64,000 nt of DNA from Hyphomicrobiales bacterium (GCA_900470155.1 UBZT01000009.1:1199524-1263523); one strand, 5' to 3'. Numbered from the stretch's first letter, positions 42,995 through 54,702 are shown. Made by a program: numbers and translations. The notes: generated by a model from the sequence alone, not told the origin.

Positions 42995-44695
42995 ATGCGC
43001 GCCTCGATCAAACTCAAGCTCACCATAGCTTTCGGCTTTGTCATCATCATGCTCATGGCCACGGCAACCATTGCCATCATGAGCCTCAGCGAGCTGAACA
43101 CCACGCTCGAAAACGTGGTTGAAGGCCCCGCAACACGCCTGAGACTGGCTCAGGAACTCAACATCACCCAGCTCCAGCAGCTGCGCCAGCAGAAGAACAT
43201 GCTGCTCGCCGCTGATATCGCAAGTATGCGGGAATATTCCGCGAAGATCACCCAGCAGCGCCAGGATTTCGACAAGGCCTTCGACAGCGTTATGCTGCTG
43301 GCCACGGAGCAGGGTAAAGTGCTGTGGGGCAAGCTGAACGGGTTCGCCACCGATTATCGCAAGCAGGATGACCAGATCCAGGCAATGATGATGGCCGGCA
43401 ACCGTGATGGTGCCCTGGCCATCTCGACAAACGAAAACCGCGAGACGGTCGGCGAGATCGACGCGCTGCTCGAGGAAGTCGTTGCACTCGAAACCAGCCG
43501 CCTGGCCGAAGCCAACGAGACAGCGGGCGCCGACTACGTCCAGACCCGCAACGTCATGCTCGCCGTCGCCGCCATCGCTTTGCTGATTGCTCTCGCCGCC
43601 GCCGTCTGGATCGCCGTTTCGATCAATCGCGGCCTCCGCAACGCCGTCAGCTCGGTCCAGAGCGTTGCCGATGGCGACCTGACCAAACTGGCCTTGATCA
43701 AGTCCAACGATGAGATCGGCGACCTGCTGTCATATGTAAACGCCATGATCGAACGATTGCGCGGCGTGGTCGGCGACGCCCTCTCCGCCTCCTCGAACGT
43801 TTCGTCCGGCAGCCAGGAACTTTCGGCAAGCTCCGAGCAGCTGTCGCAGGGCGCCACCGAACAGGCTGCCGCTGCCGAAGAGGCATCTGCCTCGATGGAA
43901 GAGATGGCCGCCAACATCAAGCAGAACGCCGACAACGCCGCTCAGACCGAGAAGATCGCCCGCCAGTCGGCCAAGGATGCCGAAGCATCGGGCGATGCCG
44001 TGACCCGCGCCGTCGGTGCCATGCGCACGATCGCCGAGAAGATCTCGATCGTCCAGGAAATCGCCCGCCAGACAGACTTGCTCGCGCTGAACGCTGCCGT
44101 TGAAGCAGCCCGCGCCGGTGAACATGGCAAAGGCTTTGCCGTCGTCGCTTCCGAAGTCCGCAAACTTGCCGAACGTTCGCAGTCGGCAGCAGCCGAAATC
44201 GGTGCAATGTCGAGCGACACGGTTAAGGCCGCTCAGGAAGCCGGCGAAATGCTCGGCCGCCTGGTGCCCGATATCCGCAAGACCGCCGAATTGGTCTCGG
44301 AAATCTCGGCAGCCTGCCGCGAACAGGACATCGGCGCCTCTCAGATCAACGAAGCGATCCAGCAGCTTGATCAGGTCACCCAGCAGAACGCCTCGGCATC
44401 CGAACAGATGGCGGCAACCTCCGAAGAGCTGGCAGCCCAGTCGGAAGAACTGCAGACCTCGATCGCCTTCTTCCGGGTCGACCGGTCAGGTGAGCGCGCA
44501 CCGGCCGCCATTCGCAAGCCGGCAGCCCGCCCGGCAACGCCCGCTGCCCGTCCGTCCGCAGCGGCAATGGCTCGCAAGCCAATGACCAGTGATCACAGTG
44601 TTTCCGGCCAGCAGGCCCGGGCCAACGGCTTTGCCCTTGACCTGTCCATGGGTGGTCCGGACGCAGACGACGTGCATTTCAAGCAGAGCGCGTAA
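42995..44695 (+). CDS. Methyl-accepting chemotaxis protein with one HAMP unit
   Basis: A 566-residue receptor. TM1 covers residues about 10-30, a periplasmic helical-bundle sensor about 31-185, and TM2 about 186-210 ([20 protein letters not shown]). One HAMP unit follows at about 211-262 ([19 protein letters not shown]). The signalling domain has the invariant hairpin tip near residues 357-385 ([20 protein letters not shown]). The tail ends [13 protein letters not shown] plus an acidic stretch shared with the next two receptors. No NWETF-type CheR docking pentapeptide is present. Confidence 0.93.
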   Translation: MRASIKLKLTIAFGFVIIMLMATATIAIMSLSELNTTLENVVEGPATRLRLAQELNITQLQQLRQQKNMLLAADIASMREYSAKITQQRQDFDKAFDSVMLLATEQGKVLWGKLNGFATDYRKQDDQIQAMMMAGNRDGALAISTNENRETVGEIDALLEEVVALETSRLAEANETAGADYVQTRNVMLAVAAIALLIALAAAVWIAVSINRGLRNAVSSVQSVADGDLTKLALIKSNDEIGDLLSYVNAMIERLRGVVGDALSASSNVSSGSQELSASSEQLSQGATEQAAAAEEASASMEEMAANIKQNADNAAQTEKIARQSAKDAEASGDAVTRAVGAMRTIAEKISIVQEIARQTDLLALNAAVEAARAGEHGKGFAVVASEVRKLAERSQSAAAEIGAMSSDTVKAAQEAGEMLGRLVPDIRKTAELVSEISAACREQDIGASQINEAIQQLDQVTQQNASASEQMAATSEELAAQSEELQTSIAFFRVDRSGERAPAAIRKPAARPATPAARPSAAAMARKPMTSDHSVSGQQARANGFALDLSMGGPDADDVHFKQSA

Positions 44696-44750
44696 ATAAG
44701 ACCGATGTGCACATGTGAATCACGCCCCGGCAGAAGTTGCCGAGGCACTT

Positions 44751-44777
44751 GGGTCCGGAAGATGGCTGTCCGGACCC
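44751..44777 (+). other. Hairpin between first and second MCP genes
   Basis: GGGTCCGGA and TCCGGACCC form a perfect 9-base stem around a 9-base loop in the 209-base gap. No T-run follows, so termination would be weak at best. It may lower expression of downstream receptors or stabilise the upstream message. Confidence 0.5.
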
Positions 44778-44904
44778 GAACATTCCAAACCTCGCAAATG
44801 GCAGGGGCGAATGCATTACAGCCCTGTAACCGCGCGAACAGAACGACACAGAATATTTGAGCAACGATAACCGCACCACATTTCCGGTGGCGATAGGGGA
44901 TATT

Positions 44905-46839
44905 ATGAGATTCACAATTAAGCAAAAGCTGGCTGTGGCTTTTGGACTCATCATTCTGATGACCTCCGGCATGGCAGCGTTGGCAGTCACAAATTTGTCC
45001 TCACTGAATTCGGCGATCACCGAGATCGTAGAAGGCCCTGCAACCAATCTTCAGAATTCCAGCGATCTGTCGGATTCCGTCTATACCTCGATCCGCGCTG
45101 AGAAAAATGCTGTGATGAACACCGATCCCGCTCAAATTACTTCGTATTCCCGCGAAGTCGCGGAAGTTCGTTCGAAGGTAAACCAACTATTGAGCCAGCT
45201 CGACAAGGATGACACAGCTGCCATCAGACAAAAGGTCACCGAGTTCCGCGGCATTCTGCCAAAGTGGTTTGAGGTTCAAGACCGCATTCTGAGACTGGCC
45301 CAGGAAAACACCACGGAATCCAATGTGCTGGCCGGTCAGATTTCGATGGGCGAAGGCGCAAGCGTTACTTCCACGCTGCTAACCGCATTGTCAGGCCTCA
45401 ACGCAGAAATCGGAAAGGACTTGCGGGCCACCGATGAAGCCACGAATGTGCAATACGACAACTCCAGAAGCATTCTGATCGGCATAGTCCTTGCGGTTCT
45501 CCTGTTCTCAACCGTCGTCGCCTTCTGGATTGCCCTCGGCATCAGTTCCGGTCTTCGTAAGGTCTCAGGCGTGGCAGAAGCCGTTGCCCTCGGTGATCTC
45601 AACCAGAACGTCCAGGTCAAGAGCAATGACGAGATCAAGGATCTCATCGAAACCATCAATCGAATGACGGCAAACCTGAAGAGCACGGCCGACATCGCCA
45701 ACATGATTGCAGCCGGCGACCTCTCGAAGGAAGTCACACCTTTGTCTGACAAAGACTCGCTTGGTATTTCCATGGGAAACATGGTCGTCAACCTTCGCGA
45801 AACGGCGCGCATCGCCGACCTGATCGCCAATGGCGACCTGGTCGTCACACCAAAGCCTTTGTCTGACAAGGATACGCTCGGCCTGTCGCTGGAAAGCATG
45901 GTTGAGCGTCTGCGTGGCGTCGTCGCCGATGCACTTTCGGCAGCGGCCAATGTCTCGTCCGGCAGCCAGGAATTGTCGGCAAGCTCCGAACAGCTGTCGC
46001 AGGGCGCGACCGAGCAGGCAGCATCGGCCGAAGAGGCATCCGCCTCGATGGAAGAGATGGCCGCCAACATCAAGCAGAACGCCGACAACGCCGCCCAGAC
46101 CGAAAAGATCGCCCGCCAGTCGGCCAAGGATGCCGAAGCATCCGGCGATGCTGTCAATCGCGCCGTCGGTGCGATGCGCACGATTGCCGAGAAGATCTCG
46201 ATCGTCCAGGAAATCGCCCGCCAGACCGACTTGCTCGCGCTGAACGCGGCCGTTGAAGCGGCTCGTGCCGGCGAACATGGCAAGGGTTTTGCCGTCGTCG
46301 CTTCCGAAGTCCGCAAACTTGCCGAACGTTCGCAGTCGGCAGCAGCCGAAATCGGCGCAATGTCCGGGGAGACGGTGAAGGCAGCGCAGGAAGCTGGCGA
46401 AATGCTCGGCCGTCTGGTTCCCGATATCCGCAAGACCGCCGAACTGGTCTCGGAAATCTCGGCAGCCTGCCGTGAGCAGGACGTCGGTGCCTCGCAGATC
46501 AATGAAGCGATCCAGCAACTCGACAAGGTCACCCAGCAGAACGCCTCGGCGTCCGAACAGATGGCCGCGACCTCCGAAGAGCTGGCTGCCCAGTCCGAGG
46601 AACTGCAGACCTCTATTTCCTTCTTCCGGGTCGAACGCAACGCCCGGGAAATTGCGGCCGCCAAGACGGTCGCGCGGCCCGCAGCATCGCAGAACCGCAC
46701 CACTGCCGCGCCTCAGCGCAAGCCGTCGGCAACCGACCACTCAATCGCCAGCCAGCAGGCGCGTGCCAAGGGATTTGCCCTCGATCTGTCGATGGGTGGA
46801 CCTGACGCCCACGACGCCGATTTCCGGGAAAGCGCGTAG
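44905..46839 (+). CDS. Methyl-accepting chemotaxis protein with three tandem HAMP-like units
   Basis: A 644-residue receptor with TM1 near residues 8-30, a sensor bundle, and TM2 near 187-212 ([20 protein letters not shown]). Three consecutive HAMP-like segments follow, recognisable by the repeated GDL...SNDEI/SDKDSLG/SDKDTLG pattern ([30 protein letters not shown]). The signalling domain and tail are almost identical to the neighbours. ATG 44905 follows an AGGGGAT ribosome binding site; the frame starts earlier at 44857 but without one. The sensor has no recognisable ligand motif. Confidence 0.92.
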   Translation: MRFTIKQKLAVAFGLIILMTSGMAALAVTNLSSLNSAITEIVEGPATNLQNSSDLSDSVYTSIRAEKNAVMNTDPAQITSYSREVAEVRSKVNQLLSQLDKDDTAAIRQKVTEFRGILPKWFEVQDRILRLAQENTTESNVLAGQISMGEGASVTSTLLTALSGLNAEIGKDLRATDEATNVQYDNSRSILIGIVLAVLLFSTVVAFWIALGISSGLRKVSGVAEAVALGDLNQNVQVKSNDEIKDLIETINRMTANLKSTADIANMIAAGDLSKEVTPLSDKDSLGISMGNMVVNLRETARIADLIANGDLVVTPKPLSDKDTLGLSLESMVERLRGVVADALSAAANVSSGSQELSASSEQLSQGATEQAASAEEASASMEEMAANIKQNADNAAQTEKIARQSAKDAEASGDAVNRAVGAMRTIAEKISIVQEIARQTDLLALNAAVEAARAGEHGKGFAVVASEVRKLAERSQSAAAEIGAMSGETVKAAQEAGEMLGRLVPDIRKTAELVSEISAACREQDVGASQINEAIQQLDKVTQQNASASEQMAATSEELAAQSEELQTSISFFRVERNAREIAAAKTVARPAASQNRTTAAPQRKPSATDHSIASQQARAKGFALDLSMGGPDAHDADFRESA

Positions 46840-46848
46840 AATTGAAGA

Positions 46849-46878
46849 GCCAGGGCGGACAAGAAGATCCGCCCTGGC
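46849..46878 (+). other. Hairpin between second and third MCP genes
   Basis: GCCAGGGCGGA and TCCGCCCTGGC form a perfect 11-base stem with an 8-base loop. The downstream bases are not T-rich. It is strong enough to act as a transcript 3' end or a factor-assisted terminator. Confidence 0.55.
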
Positions 46879-46996
46879 CTCAGCGTAGAATGCGCTGATT
46901 GCGAGGAGCGGCGGCTCCTGCCCGGTAGCTTAAAATGCAAGCCCGGGATGTCCCACACAGCCCTCCAATCACCATCACCTCACCGGGGACGCGACA

Positions 46997-48814
46997 ATGC
47001 GCTTTACCATCAAACTCAAACTTGCCCTCACGTTCGGCATAATCATTCTGATGTCCTTCGGAATGGCCATGCTTGCGATCAACAATCTTTCGACGCTGAA
47101 CTCGGCCATCACCGAAATTGTTCAGGGACCGGCTGCCAACCTGCGCAATTCGAGCGACCTTTCGGACACGATCTATCTGTCGATCCGGGCTGAGAAAAAT
47201 GCGATCCTCAATACCGACGCAACGCAGATTTCTTCCTATTCGCAGGAAGTCACTGAAGCTCGTACCAAGATCAATGAGCTCCTCACCCGTCTCGATGCCG
47301 AAAAGACTGAGGGTGTGCGCGTGAAGGTGGCCGAACTCCGTGCCGCCTTGCCGGCGTGGCTTCAGCTTCAGGATCAAATCATTGCCCTCGCCCGTCAAAA
47401 TACACCTGAATCCAATGCGCGCGCTGGTGTGATCTCGATGGGCGAAGGCGCAAAAATGACCTCGGTCCTGCTCGCGGCCATGAACGGGCTCAACGAGGAG
47501 ATCGTCAAGGATCTGAATGCCACGGATGAAGCGACGAACGTCCAGTATGATTACTCGCGCAACATCCTGATTGGTATCGTCGTCGGCTTGCTTGTCTTCT
47601 CTGCAGTCGTAGCCATCTGGATTTCGATCAACATTTCTCGCGGCCTGCGCCGTGCAAGCGACTTGGCTGTCGCCGTCAGCATCGGTGATCTGAACCATGA
47701 GATCGAGCACAAGGCCAACGACGAGATCAAGGATCTCGTCAAGTCCATGGAGATCATGACCGGCAACCTTCGCGAAACGGCGCGGATCGCCGACCTGATC
47801 GCCAATGGCGACCTCGTTGTCACGCCCCAGCCTTTGTCCGACAAGGATACGCTTGGCCTGTCGCTGGAAAGCATGGTTGAGCGCCTGCGTGGCGTCGTCG
47901 CTGACGCGCTGTCGGCAGCAGCCAATGTCTCGTCCGGTAGCCAGGAACTGTCGGCAAGCTCCGAACAGCTGTCGCAGGGCGCGACCGAACAGGCAGCGTC
48001 TGCCGAAGAAGCATCCGCCTCGATGGAAGAAATGGCCGCCAACATCAAGCAGAACGCCGACAATGCCGCCCAGACCGAAAAGATTGCCCGCCAGTCGGCC
48101 AAGGATGCAGAAGCATCCGGCGACGCTGTCAATCGCGCCGTCGGTGCCATGCGCACGATTGCCGAGAAAATCTCGATCGTCCAGGAAATCGCCCGCCAGA
48201 CAGACTTGCTCGCGCTGAATGCTGCCGTTGAAGCGGCCCGTGCCGGCGAACATGGCAAGGGGTTTGCCGTCGTCGCTTCCGAAGTCCGCAAGCTTGCCGA
48301 ACGCTCGCAGTCGGCAGCAGCCGAAATCGGCGCAATGTCCGGGGAGACAGTGAAGGCAGCGCAGGAAGCTGGCGAAATGCTTGGCCGTCTGGTGCCTGAT
48401 ATCCGCAAGACCGCCGAACTGGTCTCGGAAATCTCCGCAGCCTGCCGCGAGCAGGACGTCGGCGCATCGCAGATCAACGAAGCGATCCAGCAGCTCGACA
48501 AGGTCACCCAGCAGAATGCCTCGGCATCCGAACAGATGGCCGCGACCTCCGAAGAGCTGGCTGCCCAGTCGGAAGAGCTGCAAACTTCGATTTCGTTCTT
48601 CCGGGTTGAACGAAATGCACGGGAAATTGCAGTGGCCAAGACCGCGGCACGACCCAGTGCACCGCAGGCCCGCAGCTCCGCCGCTCCCCAGCGCAAACCG
48701 TCGACAACCGACCACTCAATCGCCAGCCAGCAGGCGCGTGCCAAGGGATTTGCCCTCGATCTTTCGATGGGTGGACCTGACGCCCACGACGCCGATTTCC
48801 GGGAAAGCGCATGA
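46997..48814 (+). CDS. Methyl-accepting chemotaxis protein with two tandem HAMP-like units
   Basis: A 605-residue receptor. The N-terminal sensor closely resembles that of the preceding MCP ([20 protein letters not shown], then [20 protein letters not shown]). TM2 is near residues 188-212. Two HAMP-like segments ([10 protein letters not shown] and [20 protein letters not shown]) follow. The signalling domain is nearly identical to that of the second MCP. The last codons overlap the second cheW (ATGA). The shared sensor region suggests duplication of the second MCP followed by loss or gain of one HAMP unit. Confidence 0.92.
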   Translation: MRFTIKLKLALTFGIIILMSFGMAMLAINNLSTLNSAITEIVQGPAANLRNSSDLSDTIYLSIRAEKNAILNTDATQISSYSQEVTEARTKINELLTRLDAEKTEGVRVKVAELRAALPAWLQLQDQIIALARQNTPESNARAGVISMGEGAKMTSVLLAAMNGLNEEIVKDLNATDEATNVQYDYSRNILIGIVVGLLVFSAVVAIWISINISRGLRRASDLAVAVSIGDLNHEIEHKANDEIKDLVKSMEIMTGNLRETARIADLIANGDLVVTPQPLSDKDTLGLSLESMVERLRGVVADALSAAANVSSGSQELSASSEQLSQGATEQAASAEEASASMEEMAANIKQNADNAAQTEKIARQSAKDAEASGDAVNRAVGAMRTIAEKISIVQEIARQTDLLALNAAVEAARAGEHGKGFAVVASEVRKLAERSQSAAAEIGAMSGETVKAAQEAGEMLGRLVPDIRKTAELVSEISAACREQDVGASQINEAIQQLDKVTQQNASASEQMAATSEELAAQSEELQTSISFFRVERNAREIAVAKTAARPSAPQARSSAAPQRKPSTTDHSIASQQARAKGFALDLSMGGPDAHDADFRESA

Positions 48815-49311
48815 CCATGAGCACAGCCTCATCCGAATCCCAATTCGTCACGTTCAGCCTTGGCGCGGAGATCTTCGCCGTGCCTGTCACCGTGGTCCGG
48901 GAAATCCTGGACCATGAGGACCCTTTCAAGATCCCCCATGGTCCGGACTATCTACTCGGGCTGCGCGACGTGCGCGGCCAGGGTGTTCCGGTCATCGATC
49001 TGAGAGTAAGGCTTGGCATGTCCAAGACGGTCCGCACCAATGATACCCGCATCCTGGTGCTCGACATTCCGATTGAAGGCAAGACGCTTGCAATCGGCCT
49101 GGTGGCAGACAAGGTCTACGAGGTCACGCCATTCCGGCGTGACCAGATCGAAGCTGCCCCGGATATCGGCGTTCGCTGGCGCTCGGACTACATCGCCGGT
49201 GTCGTTCGACGCGAGACGGATTTTGTCGTGATCATCGATCTGGCGCGCCTGTTCTCACATGCGGACGTGAACATGCTGGGCAGCGATGAAAAACAAGTGG
49301 CCTTTGGCTAA
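48811..49311 (+). CDS. cheW: Chemotaxis coupling protein CheW (second copy)
   Basis: A 166-residue Che[45 protein letters not shown] and [14 protein letters not shown]. It is coupled to the third MCP by a 4-base overlap; an alternative ATG six bases in is equally possible. It may serve different receptor arrays than the first CheW. Confidence 0.92.
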   Translation: MTMSTASSESQFVTFSLGAEIFAVPVTVVREILDHEDPFKIPHGPDYLLGLRDVRGQGVPVIDLRVRLGMSKTVRTNDTRILVLDIPIEGKTLAIGLVADKVYEVTPFRRDQIEAAPDIGVRWRSDYIAGVVRRETDFVVIIDLARLFSHADVNMLGSDEKQVAFG

Positions 49312-49322
49312 GGAGTGACCCG

Positions 49323-50174
49323 GTGAATGCAGGCGTAGCCCAGGTACGGGGCGAGGACACACTGGGTCCTCGCAATTATCAATTATTGGCGAAATTCATC
49401 TATGACTATAGCGGCATCAAGATGCCGCCCAACAAGGTGACAATGCTCGAGGGAAGACTGCGCCGGCGGCTGCGTGCCACGGGCCTGTCCACCTTCAACG
49501 ACTACTGCGATTTCCTCTTCAAGCATGGCGGTTTGCAGAACGAGAGCATATTCCTGATTGATGCGGTCACCACCAACAAGACCGACTTCTTTCGCGAGCC
49601 GAACCATTTCGCCTATCTCGAAGAGGTCGTCCTGCCGGAACTGAAGGAACAAGGCGTCCGCCGCATGCGGGCCTGGAGTGCCGCCTGCTCCAACGGTGCC
49701 GAGCCCTACACGATGGCCATGGTCATGGCCGAAGCGGCCCAGAACAATGCCGGCTGCGATTTCAGCATCCTCGCAACAGATCTGTCCACGGATGTGCTGA
49801 AGACAGCAAAGGCGGGAATCTATCCCGCCGACCAGTTGGACCCGGTTCCGCCACACATGATGGCGAAATACGTCATGCTGCCAAAGGACAAAAGACAAAC
49901 CAACGTCAGGATAACACCGGCGCTACGGTCGAAAATCGGCTTCGGTCGGTTGAACTTCATGGACAAGACCTACCCGGTTGGCGATCCCTTCCACATGATC
50001 TTCTGCCGCAACGTATTGATCTACTTCGACAAGAAGACCCAGGAACACGTCCTGTCGCAGCTCTGCGCCAATCTCGTTCCAGACGGTTATCTCTTCATCG
50101 GCCATTCCGAATCCGTGACAGGCCTCGATCTCCCTGTCCGCCAGGTGGCGAACACGATCTTCAAAAGGATCTGA
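49323..50174 (+). CDS. cheR: Chemotaxis protein methyltransferase CheR
   Basis: A 283-residue SAM-dependent glutamate methyltransferase. The N-terminal helical domain ([20 protein letters not shown]) is followed by the methyltransferase core ([34 protein letters not shown] with the SAM loop, [24 protein letters not shown], and the C-terminal [11 protein letters not shown]). GTG 49323 has a GGAGTGACC ribosome-binding stretch just upstream. It methylates the MCPs; CheB reverses this. Confidence 0.94.
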   Translation: MNAGVAQVRGEDTLGPRNYQLLAKFIYDYSGIKMPPNKVTMLEGRLRRRLRATGLSTFNDYCDFLFKHGGLQNESIFLIDAVTTNKTDFFREPNHFAYLEEVVLPELKEQGVRRMRAWSAACSNGAEPYTMAMVMAEAAQNNAGCDFSILATDLSTDVLKTAKAGIYPADQLDPVPPHMMAKYVMLPKDKRQTNVRITPALRSKIGFGRLNFMDKTYPVGDPFHMIFCRNVLIYFDKKTQEHVLSQLCANLVPDGYLFIGHSESVTGLDLPVRQVANTIFKRI

Positions 50175-50181
50175 AGACCTC

Positions 50182-51267
50182 ATGAGTAACAAGATCCGCG
50201 TCCTGATCATTGATGACTCCGCGTCTGTGCGCCAGACACTGACGGCAGTCCTTGAATCTGACCCTGCCATCGAAGTCATCGGCGCGGCTTCGGATCCGTT
50301 CATCGCGGCGAAACGCATTCAGGAGGAGATACCGGACGTTATCACCCTGGATGTCGAGATGCCGCGCATGGACGGCATCACCTTCCTTCGCAAACTCATG
50401 TCGCAGCGGCCGATCCCGGTGGTGATGTGTTCTTCACTGACGGAATCCGGGTCGGAAACCTTGCTTCAGGCATTGGAGGCAGGTGCCGTGGATGTCATCC
50501 TGAAACCGAAGATCGGTGCAGCCGACTATCTCTCCGAGCAAGCATTGCGCATCTGCGACGTGGTAAAAAGCGCTGCCCAGGCGAGACTGGGATCGACGAG
50601 GCGCATGCGCTCGGCAGCCGCCAGCGGCCCGACCGCAAAGCTGACAGCCGACGCAGTCCTGCCGCCACCGACGGGCAAGGCCATGGCGCGCACGACTGAA
50701 ATGGTCGTCTGCGTCGGCGCCTCGACCGGCGGCACCGAGGCCCTGCGCGAAATGCTGGAGCGGCTGCCGGCCAATGCGCCTGGAATTGTCATCGTCCAGC
50801 ACATGCCGGAACGCTTCACCGCAGCCTTCGCCAAACGTCTCAACAGTCTCTGTGAGGTCGAGGTCAAGGAAGCGGTCGACGGGGATCCCGTCCTGCGCGG
50901 TCATGTTCTGATCGCACCCGGCGACAAGCATATCCTCCTCGAGCGGCAAGGCGCCCGCTACCATGTCTCTGTCCGTGGCGGACCCCTCGTCTCGCGCCAT
51001 CGTCCCTCGGTGGATGTGCTCTTCCGCTCGGCGGCACGCGCTGCGGGCTCCAATGCCATGGGCGTCATCATGACAGGCATGGGTGATGATGGCGCGCGCG
51101 GCATGGAGGAGATGCACCAGGCAGGCGCCTTCACCGTTGCTCAGGATGAGGCAAGTTCCATCGTGTTCGGAATGCCCAAGGAAGCGATTGCTCGTGGCGG
51201 CGTCGACAAGGTCGTCTCTCTCGATCTCATCGCAAGAGAAATCCTGACAGCCGACAAGCACAGATAG
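50182..51267 (+). CDS. cheB: Protein-glutamate methylesterase CheB
   Basis: A 361-residue two-domain response regulator. Its receiver has D11-D12 and phospho-acceptor D57 ([12 protein letters not shown]). After a linker comes the methylesterase domain with the catalytic serine in [11 protein letters not shown], histidine in [12 protein letters not shown] and aspartate in [12 protein letters not shown]. It demethylates and deamidates the MCPs when phosphorylated by CheA. It closes the classic che gene block, 7 bases after cheR. Confidence 0.95.
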   Translation: MSNKIRVLIIDDSASVRQTLTAVLESDPAIEVIGAASDPFIAAKRIQEEIPDVITLDVEMPRMDGITFLRKLMSQRPIPVVMCSSLTESGSETLLQALEAGAVDVILKPKIGAADYLSEQALRICDVVKSAAQARLGSTRRMRSAAASGPTAKLTADAVLPPPTGKAMARTTEMVVCVGASTGGTEALREMLERLPANAPGIVIVQHMPERFTAAFAKRLNSLCEVEVKEAVDGDPVLRGHVLIAPGDKHILLERQGARYHVSVRGGPLVSRHRPSVDVLFRSAARAAGSNAMGVIMTGMGDDGARGMEEMHQAGAFTVAQDEASSIVFGMPKEAIARGGVDKVVSLDLIAREILTADKHR

Positions 51268-51421
51268 TTCGGCGAATTTTCCCGGTATTTCAGGGACATC
51301 TGCAAACTTGTGCCCCCGCATCTTTGCCCTTTGTTAACCATGTTTGGCAAGAGTGGAGACTGCACGATGGTTGTGCCCTGGCGAGCGATTCTGGCTCACG
51401 CGTTCAGACGAGGAGCAGACC

Positions 51422-52147
51422 ATGGCCGTGATCACTTTCGCCAATTCCAAGGGTGGCGCCGGCAAGACCACTGCCGTGCTTCTCCTCGCAACGGAACTCG
51501 TGCGGCGCAATTTCAGGGTCTGCATTCTGGACACCGACCCGCAGCGCTGGATCTCGAGATGGTTTGAAACAGCCGAGAAACGGGCAAACCTGACTGTCGA
51601 AACCTTCGTGTCCATGGCGACCATCCAGAAGACCGTGACCGAATGCCAGCGAAACTGGGACTATGTGATCATAGACCTTCCCGGAATTCAGTCCCCCCTG
51701 CTGGCAACCGCCATTGGCCTGTCCGATCATGTGATGATTCCCGTGCAGGGAAGCAGCATGGATGCCCAGGGTGGCGCGCAGGTTCTGGATCTGCTCCGTT
51801 ACCTTGATCGCAAGGCCGGCATCCGCATCCCCCATTCAGTCGTCTTGTCGCGGGTAAATTCGTTTGTCACCACGCGCGCGCTTCAGGCCGTGAAGCATCT
51901 TCTTTCCGAACAGCGCGTGCATGTGCTCGACACGCCGATCATCGAGCGCTCCGCCTATCGCGACATGTTCGATTTCCACGCCTACCTGCACCGCATGGAT
52001 CCGGCCAAGGTCAGCAATCTCGCCAAGGCAATCCTGAACGCCGAACGTTATGCGGATGAAGTGTTGACGCTCGTGCCGCTGGCGCAGACAACCGAGCAGG
52101 TGCTGCTCGCCGCCCGAACACTCGGGCGGCTTGAACACGCAGCTTAG
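51422..52147 (+). CDS. ParA/MinD-like ATPase at the end of the chemotaxis operon
   Basis: A 241-residue P-loop ATPase with the deviant Walker A SKGGAGKTT (K10, K15), Walker A' DTDPQRW and a Walker B-like VIIDLPG. This is the ParA/PpfA/ParC branch that positions plasmids or protein clusters. It has no ParB partner in the window. Its place 154 bases after cheB suggests a role in partitioning the chemoreceptor array, as PpfA and ParC do in other proteobacteria; that is inference. ATG 51422 gives the standard short N-terminus. The tail (TEQVLLAARTLGRLEHA) is not standard. Confidence 0.87.
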   Translation: MAVITFANSKGGAGKTTAVLLLATELVRRNFRVCILDTDPQRWISRWFETAEKRANLTVETFVSMATIQKTVTECQRNWDYVIIDLPGIQSPLLATAIGLSDHVMIPVQGSSMDAQGGAQVLDLLRYLDRKAGIRIPHSVVLSRVNSFVTTRALQAVKHLLSEQRVHVLDTPIIERSAYRDMFDFHAYLHRMDPAKVSNLAKAILNAERYADEVLTLVPLAQTTEQVLLAARTLGRLEHAA

Positions 52148-52158
52148 AGCCTGTTTGA

Positions 52159-53904
52159 TCAGAACAGGGCATCGGCAAAGAGATCGTCGTCGTCCATGAT
52201 CTCGCTCTTGGGCGAACCAATCTGGGAAGCCGAGCCACCGGAATTTACGTCCAGATACCGCAGATGGATGTCTCTTTCCTGCGCCATCGTGTAGATCCGG
52301 AAAATCCCCGATGAAAGCGGTTCGATTCGGGATGTCAGATCCTGTGTGTCCGGTAGATCGCCGGCCGCCATATGGGAGGCAAGCCCCAGGCATTGATCCA
52401 GAACACCGCCAAGCTCACTCTCGAAATCAAGCTTGGTGACGGCAGCGCTGATGCGGGCAAAGACGGCCTGACCTTCGACCGCAAATTCCTGCAATCCCTT
52501 TTCCATTTCGGCGCCAACGGTCTGTACCGCCGCAAGCGCATCACGCAGAGGTTCCCCGAGATTGCCGATGTCGGCTGTCGCTTCGTTGGACAAGAACTGT
52601 GTCGCGGCTTCAACCGCATGAAGATCGGTCACGATCGCATCAGCTGGCGTCTCGAGCTTGCCGGCAAAGAGCCGAAGCTCGCCGCTGACCACGTTCACCG
52701 ACCGTCCCGCATCCCCCAGGCGCGAACAGCGCAGGTTGGAGTTGAGAGCCATATAGTGAATATCGGTCTTGATCGACCGAATAACCTCGATCCCCTTGAG
52801 CAGATGCTGGGCTGTTGCTGTCACCGAACCGACGACGGAATCCGATTCACCACTTCGGTCGCGAACACGCTCGGCGAGCTCGCACCCAATCCTCAGATCC
52901 GCTTCCATCGACTTGAGCACATTGTGATCTTCGCCGGCACTTTCAGATGTCACCTTGTCGCGCAGAACCAGAATCTGCGACGCATCGGCCGAAAAGCTTG
53001 CAATATTGGTCGAGATGCTGCGGCACTGCCGGCGGAAGTCGACCAGCGTTTCATCCAGCTGCGCATGGCACAGATGGAGAATGACCGTGTTCAGATCGTC
53101 GGCTTCTTGCGGCGAAAGCGCCCCACCTTCCGGCGAAGCGAGAAATGCGTCCAAGAGTTCGAACGTGCTCTGCACATGTTCGATCCGCTGGCGGGTGATG
53201 TCGCCAATCTGCAAACCCGAAAGCACGCTGGCTATCTTGCCCTGGACCCGGCCTGTCACCTGTTTGACATCGCTGGCAACCGCAGACATCTGCGCATATT
53301 GCTGCGCGATGCGGCTCGAGCTCTGATCGAGGTTGCTGACAATGCGTGGAACCGTAGTGTCGAAATCGCTGCGGATGCCTTCGGCAAAATCACGCGCGGT
53401 CCGCAACTGGGCGCGCATCACGCTCAGTTGCGCGACGAACTTGTCCACCTCTTCCGCACCAAACTGCACCCGGTCACGAATTTCATCGGCAAATTCCGCG
53501 AACTCGGCGAGCCCCGCACCGGTGATCTTCACCGTAATGGCGAAGGTACGCAGATAGCGGATGGTCTCGCGCATATCGTCGAGGTGAAGGCTGCTTGAGT
53601 GGCAGATGTCGGAAATCTCGACAAACTTCGTGTGCCGCGCTTCGGCGATCTTCGGCAGCAGCGCCAAATTGGATACGGTACTCCGCAGCCCCTTGACCGT
53701 CGACGCTGTGGTCTCGCCATCGAGGGTATTCGTCAGGCGGTCGAGGATATCGACCAGCCCGTTCAGAATTTCCATCACCGAGACAAGGACCGCACCTGCA
53801 TCGAGGAATGACTTCTCGATCGCGGAATGAGCCAGATGGAGTTTTGAGACCAAGTCCGTCCGCAAATCCGGACCAACTGTCGTAAGCTTGAAATTATGCT
53901 TCAC
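52159..53904 (-). CDS. Soluble MCP-like chemotaxis protein with CheZ-like DxxxQ motif
   Basis: A 581-residue, almost entirely helical protein with no transmembrane segment or signal. Residues about 375-417 (IHYMALNSNLRCSRLGDAGR and VVSGELRLFAGKLE) align by eye to the receptor hairpin tip, but key Glu/Ala positions differ. Residues 228-244 contain QIGDITRQRIEHV; D235 and Q239 have the DxxxQ spacing of the CheZ phosphatase site. The C-terminus ends DDDDLFADALF, an acidic tail. It converges on the ParA-like gene with 11 bases between stops. Proteins like this are often just called chemotaxis protein; the biochemical role is unknown. Confidence 0.75.
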   Translation of the reverse strand: MKHNFKLTTVGPDLRTDLVSKLHLAHSAIEKSFLDAGAVLVSVMEILNGLVDILDRLTNTLDGETTASTVKGLRSTVSNLALLPKIAEARHTKFVEISDICHSSSLHLDDMRETIRYLRTFAITVKITGAGLAEFAEFADEIRDRVQFGAEEVDKFVAQLSVMRAQLRTARDFAEGIRSDFDTTVPRIVSNLDQSSSRIAQQYAQMSAVASDVKQVTGRVQGKIASVLSGLQIGDITRQRIEHVQSTFELLDAFLASPEGGALSPQEADDLNTVILHLCHAQLDETLVDFRRQCRSISTNIASFSADASQILVLRDKVTSESAGEDHNVLKSMEADLRIGCELAERVRDRSGESDSVVGSVTATAQHLLKGIEVIRSIKTDIHYMALNSNLRCSRLGDAGRSVNVVSGELRLFAGKLETPADAIVTDLHAVEAATQFLSNEATADIGNLGEPLRDALAAVQTVGAEMEKGLQEFAVEGQAVFARISAAVTKLDFESELGGVLDQCLGLASHMAAGDLPDTQDLTSRIEPLSSGIFRIYTMAQERDIHLRYLDVNSGGSASQIGSPKSEIMDDDDLFADALF

Positions 53905-54702
53905 AACACACCCTACACAAGTTTGTAGAGGTCACTTTAGCCGACACTGTGAAAAGAGTAGTAAATTCAGAGCGCATCAAATTGCGAAAGTGGCCCGATG
54001 CGACCTGTGATGGATTCTACAGTTAATGGTTTTCCAGACCGGGAAGCTGTGTTCGTCGCGGAAAAGCGTCACGCGGCTCGCCAACCCCGACCGTAAGCGC
54101 GCAAGAAGATGGAGCACCGACGGGTACGACCGATCAGCCCCGCCGATCACATCAAATCACTTTGCTGCAATTTTGCCTGATAGCGACGATATGACACTAC
54201 AAATCAGCCGCGAGGATTCGCGGCCCGCACGAAAGAGCGCGCAGAGGTGCTTTGCGCGCGGATTCCGGATGTCGTGAAGGCAAAATGATCGACCACAATT
54301 TCGCCTTGGTCGGTTACACTTGAAGTCATCAAATTCGGGAGAATTGTCACCTGTCATTCTTTATAGGTCATGTCTATTTTCGAGACAAAACCCGGTTTTA
54401 CCTCGAAGAAAAGCAACCGGAAGCGGTTCAGCTGCAGAAAGAGACATCGGTCACCTTCGAAAAAGAAAAACATAAATTATTGATAGAAAAAGGAATTTTC
54501 GCTATCAGTACTGTCAGTCACGAATTGGTTATGTTGCACAACAGCAATTTTGGCGAGATTCCTGCCGCGCCGCAACATCTTGACACCCTCTGCGTTCTCT
54601 CCGAACATGATCAGGCCAAAGCTTGGCATTTGCAAACATGTTCACCCGGGCACATCGGTCGATTGGGAGAACGCGTGGCAGGGTCGGTCGATTGGAGCTG
54701 CA
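53905..54702. other. Gene-free stretch of about 800 bases before the LuxR-type regulator
   Basis: Open frames here are short and show no codon-usage or family signal. The segment from about 54290 is clearly AT-richer. It must contain the promoters of the soluble MCP-like gene (leftward) and of the LuxR-type regulator (rightward). I see no strong repeats, only an imperfect CTACA...TGTAG inverted repeat around 53913-53928. Confidence 0.4.

Noticed and set aside
46880-48715. 611-codon minus-strand open frame opposite the third MCP
   Set aside because: The same shadow frame appears opposite each of the three near-identical MCP genes, as expected from duplicated sense genes rather than a real antisense gene.
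54026-54277. 83-codon + strand open frame in the gap before the LuxR-type gene
   Set aside because: No start signal and no recognisable feature; the composition shifts within the frame.
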